Made by a program: the position numbers and the translations under genes. Below the pieces are notes generated by a model. That model made no database searches, was not told the DNA's origin, and was given only the letters and a program-made list of their open reading frames with translations. Source: an uncultured Oceanospirillaceae bacterium (GTDB taxonomy: Bacteria; Pseudomonadota; Gammaproteobacteria; Pseudomonadales; Balneatricaceae). From it: a stretch of 10,907 nucleotides of DNA. Below, piece after piece: positions 7,101 through 10,907 of this stretch (positions are counted from its first letter, which is position 1; every line of letters begins with the position of its first letter). Location of the stretch: NCBI GenBank assembly GCA_946221045.1, contig CAMIIY010000035.1, positions 1 to 10,907 on the forward strand. The letters are read 5' to 3'.

Positions 7101-8050
7101 CCCTGCTGGACATCTCCAAGCTGGACGCTGGGGCGCTGGAGCCCACCATCACCGATTTCTGCCTGAATGACCTGTTATGCAGCCTGTCTCAGGACTACAA
7201 AGCACTGGCAGCCAAAAAGTTCCTGACTTTCCGCAGCGTCACCTGTAACCGGGTCGTACGTTCTGATCAGCAACTGTTACGACGGGTGTTGCAGAATTTT
7301 CTCTCCAACGCCATTCGCTACACCCAGCACGGACGCATCCTGCTGGGCTGCAGATACCGTAAAAACCGCCTCCGGATTGAGGTATGGGATACCGGTGTCG
7401 GCATTCCCAAAAACAGACTGAAAGAGGTATTTGAAGAGTTTCGCCGTATCGACAACCCGAAGCACTCTGAGGTCAAGGGTCTGGGCCTGGGGCTGGCGAT
7501 CACTGAGCGTATCGCCCGCATGCTGAATCACAAACTGAATGTGCGCTCATGGCCGGGCAAGGGCACCGTCTTCAGCATTGAGATCCCACTGGGCGACCCA
7601 GCCAAAGCCAGCAAACCCAAAGCCGAAAAACGTGGCTGGATACGCAGCAAAGGCCTGAATGGAGTCCACGTTCTGGTGGTCGATAATGAGACCAAGATAC
7701 TACAGGGCATGACAGCACTTCTGCAGGGCTGGGACTGCGAGGTCAGTACCGCCAGCTCACTGAAAGGAGCATTGGCACTGACCGAAACACTGACCGCCCC
7801 ACCCGACATTATTCTGGCGGATTACCATTTATCGGAAACCGAAACCGGCATGATGGTACTCGCGGCACTGGCAGCACACTGGCAGAAAGAGATACCGTCA
7901 GTTGTCATCACAGCTGACCGCACAGATGCAATTCGTACAGAGGTAGAAACAGGGGGGGCGCTGTTACTGACCAAACCGGTCAAGCCCGCCGCACTGCGCG
8001 CCATGATCAGCAAGTTGTTAAGTCAGGCCAAAATAACAGAAGCCAGCTGA
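4109..8050 (+). CDS. crbS: CrbS/MxtR-type hybrid sensor histidine kinase with SLC5 transporter domain and two PAS domains
   Basis: This 1313-residue inner-membrane protein senses the metabolic state and signals to CrbR. Domains in order: a sodium:solute symporter-like (SLC5) region of about 13 helices (1-515); a STAC-type helical segment (about 530-605); PAS1 (about 645-757); PAS2 (about 769-885, PAS_4-like, starting near TDNVPVLIAYLD and ending DITERRE); a coiled coil (about 885-945); a histidine kinase core with H953 (FLAAASHDLLQPLN), N1067 (N box), D1094 (DTGVGIP) and G1124-L-G-L-G-L; and a C-terminal receiver domain with D1192, phosphoacceptor D1238 (LADYH) and K1289. All key catalytic residues are present. 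In Vibrio and Pseudomonas the CrbS/CrbR pair activates acs; described CrbS proteins carry SLC5-STAC-PAS-kinase-receiver, so the second PAS looks like an addition. The signal and whether the SLC5 part transports anything are unknown. The ATG at 4109 is preferred to the GTG at 4100. The gene diverges from the symporter pair and converges on crbR. Confidence 0.93.
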   Translation: MLSGWSIILISLAYLGLLFGIAYYGDKKSYKDNRLISSPVIYSLSLAVYCSSWTFYGAVGRATTHGWEFLATYLGPVVVFIFGWRLIEKMILISKQQNITSIADFISSRYGKSQALAVLVTLIAVIGTLPYLALQLKAVAISFNALTPATDAALSKGSDTALFIAIIMALFAILFGTRHIDATEHHQGLVLAVAFESIVKLTAFIAVGLFAIFNVFGGVEAATVEISRQLSDHLHHSGILKDSFLTQSLLACAAVICLPRQFHVTIVENTHQNHLRVARWLFPLYLIVLAVFVLPIAVAGMQQLSNSGIDADTYVLMLPLNLGANDLATFAFIGGLSASTSMVIVASIALAIMVCNDIIMPLLLRISWLHLSKNQDLGALLLKVRRITILCLMLLAYFYYRILGEQFPLASLGWLAFVATTQFLPAIIGGIYWKGGSRYGVLAGLAGGFTLWLYTLVLPAFSEAGLIGPQYMQSGILGIDWLKPTALFGLEGIDVLAHGVFWSLTINSALYILISRRSTLRLEERMQASAFVDVYNKDLLEAPHQFGQVTVGDLQLVAERFLGISRTQHAFTGFFLQRGEESPLTGDKASSELVQFCERLLAGVIGASSAKIVLASTLRGKEMQLGDVVTIVDEASEALRFNRSLLQSTIENISLGISVVDQQMRLVAWNRVYIDIFGYPDGLVCVGRPIEEIFRYNAIKGEYGPGNPDEQVRKRLQLLKSGKRHSYERFRPDGTVLEVRGNPMPNGGYVNTYMDITDHKNIADALRESEQNIRIYTDNVPVLIAYLDPERRYLFVNRAYAHAFGRERHEIIGKQCNQIIPAEEYALRSPYITAALEGKRQRFETQLMKLDGSLRHVEVTYIPHMGEYGDVLGYFTLYQDITERREAELALQETNENLEQRVRERTHALSVVNKELRKENTIRSLMEDELRQAKADADDANLGKTRFLAAASHDLLQPLNAARLFAAALAQQTHTSETQELVNNLDGSLKAAEELITTLLDISKLDAGALEPTITDFCLNDLLCSLSQDYKALAAKKFLTFRSVTCNRVVRSDQQLLRRVLQNFLSNAIRYTQHGRILLGCRYRKNRLRIEVWDTGVGIPKNRLKEVFEEFRRIDNPKHSEVKGLGLGLAITERIARMLNHKLNVRSWPGKGTVFSIEIPLGDPAKASKPKAEKRGWIRSKGLNGVHVLVVDNETKILQGMTALLQGWDCEVSTASSLKGALALTETLTAPPDIILADYHLSETETGMMVLAALAAHWQKEIPSVVITADRTDAIRTEVETGGALLLTKPVKPAALRAMISKLLSQAKITEAS

Positions 8051-8062
8051 TTAGCTGGCTTC
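8039..8062. terminator. Two-way hairpin terminator at the crbS/crbR junction
   Basis: GAAGCCAGCT (8039-8048) and AGCTGGCTTC (8053-8062) form a perfect 10-bp stem with a four-base loop. The crbS stop codon TGA (8048-8050) lies in the stem-loop itself. On the minus strand the stem is followed by TGTTATTTT, a fair T tract suited to ending crbR; on the plus strand the tail TTGTCT is poor in T, so ending crbS may be less efficient. Confidence 0.7.
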
Positions 8063-8083
8063 TTGTCTGGCACTTTCGGGCAT

Positions 8084-8749
8084 TCAGTGCATTTCAGTTT
8101 TTGGCGGTTCAACACCTAACCGCTGGGCTGCAATAACGGCCTGAGTGCGACTATGCACACCGAGCTTACGCAGAATAGCCGTCACGTGAGCCTTAATCGT
8201 TGCTTCTGACACATTCAGCTCATAAGCGATCTGCTTATTCAACAGCCCTTCGGTCAGCATGGTCAACACCCGAAACTGTTGTGGCGTCAGTGATGCCAGT
8301 GCTGCCGCAAACTTCTGGTCTTCTTCGCTGACATCCACTGCCTGTTCTGACAGCTCCTGCGGCAACCATTCTTCACCCTCAAGCACTGCAGTAATCGCTT
8401 CAGAGATGATCTCCAGCGGCGCAGATTTCGGGATAAAACCTGAGGCTCCATAATCCATTGCACGCTGCATTACATGCGCTTCTTCACTGCCCGAAACGAC
8501 AACCACCGGAATCCCGGGGCTCTGTCCGCGCAGAAAAATCAATCCGGAGAAGCCGTTAGTTCCCGGCATATGAATATCCAGCAGGATAAGGTCAGCATCG
8601 GAATGCTTATCAACTGATTCCTGAACGCCCGCCAGAGAATCAGCCTCGATCATCTGAACACCAGGCACGGCCTGAGAAACGGCTTGTTTGAGGGCTGCAC
8701 GAAACAGCGGATGGTCATCTGCAATAATAATTTTCTGGGCTAACTGCAT
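8084..8749 (-). CDS. crbR: CrbR/ErdR-type LuxR-family response regulator
   Basis: This 221-residue NarL/LuxR-type response regulator has an N-terminal receiver domain (about 5-125) with acidic pocket D11-D12, phosphoacceptor D58 (LLDIHMPG), S86 and K108 (FIPKSAP). A C-terminal LuxR-type helix-turn-helix follows (about 152-212: LTPQQFRVL, then LNKQIAYELNVSEATIKAHV and LRKLGV). It is expected to bind DNA when phosphorylated by CrbS and to activate acs and the symporter genes. The assignment rests on protein character plus the adjacent crbS and acs; other NarL-type regulators look similar, but this context makes CrbR by far the likeliest. The ATG at 8749 has a GGGGGAG-type Shine-Dalgarno site about eight bases upstream. 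The gene converges on crbS with a 33-base gap. Its promoter must lie in 8750-8821, between it and the acs terminator; TATGAT on the minus strand (8813-8808) is a possible -10 element, without a clear -35. Confidence 0.92.
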   Translation of the reverse strand: MQLAQKIIIADDHPLFRAALKQAVSQAVPGVQMIEADSLAGVQESVDKHSDADLILLDIHMPGTNGFSGLIFLRGQSPGIPVVVVSGSEEAHVMQRAMDYGASGFIPKSAPLEIISEAITAVLEGEEWLPQELSEQAVDVSEEDQKFAAALASLTPQQFRVLTMLTEGLLNKQIAYELNVSEATIKAHVTAILRKLGVHSRTQAVIAAQRLGVEPPKTEMH

Positions 8750-8821
8750 GCACTCTACTCCCCCTGTCAGCCTTTGGAGTCCCGCTCTGCGGCGGTTTGT
8801 TTAACTAATCATATACCCTAT

Positions 8822-8876
8822 AAAAAAAAACTCCCACTAGATAGAAGGTTTTCTTCCATCCGGCGGGAGTTTTTTT
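8822..8876. terminator. Strong bidirectional intrinsic terminator after acs
   Basis: ACTCCC (8830-8835) pairs with GGGAGT (8865-8870), extended by the A run at 8822-8829 opposite T at 8871-8876. An inner stem pairs GATAGAAG (8840-8847) with CTTCCATC (8853-8860) with one mismatch. Both strands end in a long T tract, so it can end acs transcription leftwards and also block rightward transcription into acs. It separates acs from crbR. Confidence 0.92.
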
Positions 8877-8888
8877 CACCGAAAAGAC

Positions 8889-10841
8889 TTAGCCTTTACG
8901 GTTCATACGGTTTTCGATCAGGTCATCAACGACAGATGGATCGGCCAGAGTAGAGGTATCACCCAGCGCACCGAAATCGTCTTCAGCGATTTTACGCAGA
9001 ATACGACGCATGATTTTACCGGAACGGGTTTTTGGCATACCCGGTGCAAACTGGATCAGATCAGGAGACGCAATAGGACCGATTTCAGCACGTACGTGGT
9101 TACGCAGCTCTTTCATCAGCTCATCAGACTGCTCAAAACCTGACTGCAGTGTGACATATACGTAGATACCCTGACCTTTCAGGTCATGCGGGTAACCTAC
9201 TACAGCCGCTTCAGCAACCGCAGGGTGTGCTACCAGCGCAGACTCAACTTCTGCAGTACCCATACGGTGACCGGATACGTTGATTACGTCATCCACACGA
9301 CCGGTGATCCAGTAGTAACCGTCTTCATCACGGCGGGCACCGTCACCGGTTGTGTATACACCCTTGTAGGTGGAGAAATAAGTCTGCACATAACGCTCAT
9401 GATCACCCCAGATAGAACGGGCAATTGATGGCCATGCATCAGTGATAACCAGGTTACCTTCGGCCGCACCTTCCAGAGTCTTACCGTCAGCATCAAACAG
9501 CGCTGGCTGAACACCAAAGAACGGACGTGACGCAGAACCCGGTTTAGCATCGGTCGCACCCGGCAGAGGCACAATCATGATGCCGCCGGTTTCAGTCTGC
9601 CACCAGGTATCCACAATTGGGCACGCGCCTTTACCCATGATGCGGTTATACCACTCCCAGGCTTCAGGGTTGATTGGCTCACCCACAGAACCCAGCAGTT
9701 TCAGGGTAGACAGGTCAGAGTCACCCAGTACGTCTTCACCCTGCTGCATCAGCGCACGGATGGCAGTTGGCGCAGTGTAGAACTGGTTAACCTTGTGTTT
9801 TTCGATAACGCGACCGAAACGGCTGTTATCCGGGTAGCTAGGTACACCTTCAAACATCAGGGTAGTCGCGCCGTTCGCCAGCGGTCCGTATACGATATAG
9901 CTGTGACCGGTAACCCAACCCACGTCAGCGGTACACCAGTAGATGTCACCTTCCTGATAGTCGAATACGTATTCATGGGTCATGGAGGCGTATACTAGGT
10001 AACCACCGGTGGTGTGCTTCAGACCTTTTGGTGCACCGGTAGAACCGGAGGTGTACAGGATGAACAGTGGATCTTCAGCGTTCATCTCTTCTGCAGGACA
10101 GTCTGCAGAAGCAGCCGCAGTGATCTCTTCGTACCACTTGTCACGGGAATCGTCCCAGATGACGTCTTTATCAACACGCTTAACAACAACAACGCTTTCA
10201 ACGTACTTAGCAGCACCTGGCTGCTGCAGCGCTTTGTCTACGTTCTCTTTCAGTGGCACAACTTTACCGCCACGCAGAGAGTAGTTAGAGGTTACAACCA
10301 CTTTAGAGTTGGCACCTTCAATACGGGCAGCCAGCGCTTCAGGAGAGAAACCACCAAATACAATCGAGTGAACAGCACCGATACGTGAACACGCCAGCAT
10401 GGCAACAGCGGCTTCAGGAATCATTGGCAAATACAGGGTAACCACGTCACCCTTGTTTACGCCCTGTGCTTTCAGTGCGTTCGCGAAACGGCAAACACGC
10501 TCATGCAGTTCGCGGTATGTGATTTTTTCGTCTTCGCTTGGGTCATCACCTTCCCAGATGATGGCAACCTGATCGCCACGGGTCTCCAGGTGACGGTCCA
10601 GACAGTTGTGGGAAACGTTGAGAGTGCCATCTTCAAACCAACGGATGTCAACGTTATGTGGATCAAATGAAGTGTTTTTTACTTTGGTGTATGGCTTGAA
10701 CCAATCCAGGCGCTTTCCTGCCTCGCCCCAGAATGCATCCGGATCATTGATAGACTGCTCATACATTGCTTCGTACTTAGCATTATCGATATGGGCTTGT
10801 GCCGCAAACTCCGGATTAACTGGATATACCTTTTCACTCAT
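8889..10841 (-). CDS. acs: Acetyl-CoA synthetase (acetate--CoA ligase, AMP-forming)
   Basis: Acs converts acetate, ATP and CoA to acetyl-CoA, AMP and pyrophosphate in the cytoplasm through an acetyl-AMP intermediate, allowing growth on low acetate. The 650-residue protein is full length (E. coli Acs 652). Visible motifs are the ATP-binding loop [11 protein letters not shown] (263-273), [10 protein letters not shown] (411-420) with W414 of the acetate pocket, D500 (TTGDGARR), hinge D517 (TGRVDD) and the catalytic lysine K609 in TRSGKIMRR. Residue numbers coincide with those of the enteric enzyme. K609 is the residue reversibly acetylated in the known enzymes by Pat-type acetyltransferases and restored by CobB; no such gene is in the window. 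The ATG at 10841 has AAGGG about eight bases upstream. Codon use is strongly biased (CGT, GGT, AAC, GAA), suggesting high expression. It is a separate transcription unit, ended by the terminator at 8822-8876, and is the expected main target of CrbR. Confidence 0.98.
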   Translation of the reverse strand: MSEKVYPVNPEFAAQAHIDNAKYEAMYEQSINDPDAFWGEAGKRLDWFKPYTKVKNTSFDPHNVDIRWFEDGTLNVSHNCLDRHLETRGDQVAIIWEGDDPSEDEKITYRELHERVCRFANALKAQGVNKGDVVTLYLPMIPEAAVAMLACSRIGAVHSIVFGGFSPEALAARIEGANSKVVVTSNYSLRGGKVVPLKENVDKALQQPGAAKYVESVVVVKRVDKDVIWDDSRDKWYEEITAAASADCPAEEMNAEDPLFILYTSGSTGAPKGLKHTTGGYLVYASMTHEYVFDYQEGDIYWCTADVGWVTGHSYIVYGPLANGATTLMFEGVPSYPDNSRFGRVIEKHKVNQFYTAPTAIRALMQQGEDVLGDSDLSTLKLLGSVGEPINPEAWEWYNRIMGKGACPIVDTWWQTETGGIMIVPLPGATDAKPGSASRPFFGVQPALFDADGKTLEGAAEGNLVITDAWPSIARSIWGDHERYVQTYFSTYKGVYTTGDGARRDEDGYYWITGRVDDVINVSGHRMGTAEVESALVAHPAVAEAAVVGYPHDLKGQGIYVYVTLQSGFEQSDELMKELRNHVRAEIGPIASPDLIQFAPGMPKTRSGKIMRRILRKIAEDDFGALGDTSTLADPSVVDDLIENRMNRKG

Positions 10842-10907
10842 CGTGATGCCCTTAGCTTAGTTGTTGTAGTTAGCAAAATGCCCTGCCTGTCGATTTAGTG
10901 TACTTAT
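10842..10907 (-). promoter_or_regulatory. Partial acs upstream region with a GTCGATT site
   Basis: Only 66 bases before the acs start are in the window, so the promoter is incomplete. GTCGATT at 10889-10895 (plus strand) is identical to bases 3881-3887 within the inverted repeat before the symporter genes, and AGT-GT-ACT at 10897-10904 is weakly self-complementary. A shared CrbR site is possible but is not shown. Confidence 0.3.

Noticed and set aside
8822..8876. Possible repeat or mobile-element end at the inverted repeat near 8850
   Set aside because: The structure with T tracts on both sides is fully explained as a bidirectional terminator; no transposase or target duplication is present.

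Overview
The window looks like chromosomal DNA from a marine-type gammaproteobacterium, perhaps of the Oceanospirillales or Pseudomonas/Vibrio kind. The evidence is the gene families present, the moderate G+C content, intact genes with good Shine-Dalgarno sites and E. coli-like intrinsic terminators. The genus cannot be fixed from the sequence. No mobile element, CRISPR array, rRNA or tRNA was seen.

From left to right there are six genes. (1) Positions 1-1614, minus: a DUF294-type protein (cyclic-nucleotide-binding-like domain, CBS pair, nucleotidyltransferase-like domain), cut off at the left edge. (2) 1694-3496, minus: a 600-residue sodium:solute symporter, large subunit. (3) 3526-3786, minus: its DUF4212 small subunit. 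(4) A 322-base regulatory gap at 3787-4108, then 4109-8050, plus: a 1313-residue hybrid sensor kinase with a fused SLC5 transporter domain (CrbS/MxtR type). (5) 8084-8749, minus: a LuxR-type response regulator (CrbR/ErdR type) convergent with crbS. (6) 8889-10841, minus: acetyl-CoA synthetase, acs, with only 66 bases of its upstream region in the window.

Together these form an acetate-scavenging locus. The symporter pair probably brings in acetate or a similar small carboxylate, and Acs activates acetate to acetyl-CoA. CrbS and CrbR are the two-component system known in Vibrio and Pseudomonas to switch on acs and associated genes. The DUF294 protein is a common but poorly understood neighbour of acetate symporter genes in this group. 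Here both halves of the regulatory system lie beside their likely targets.

The transcription layout is well marked. An intrinsic terminator lies between the symporter and the DUF294 gene with no obvious room for a promoter after it. A two-way hairpin sits at the crbS/crbR convergent junction and overlaps the crbS stop codon. A strong two-way terminator follows acs. A perfect 7-bp inverted repeat upstream of the symporter genes is the best operator candidate. I found no clearly undescribed system. The most notable points are the second PAS domain in CrbS, the candidate operator, the attenuator-like arrangement before the DUF294 gene, and an EF-hand-like loop in an enlarged symporter loop.
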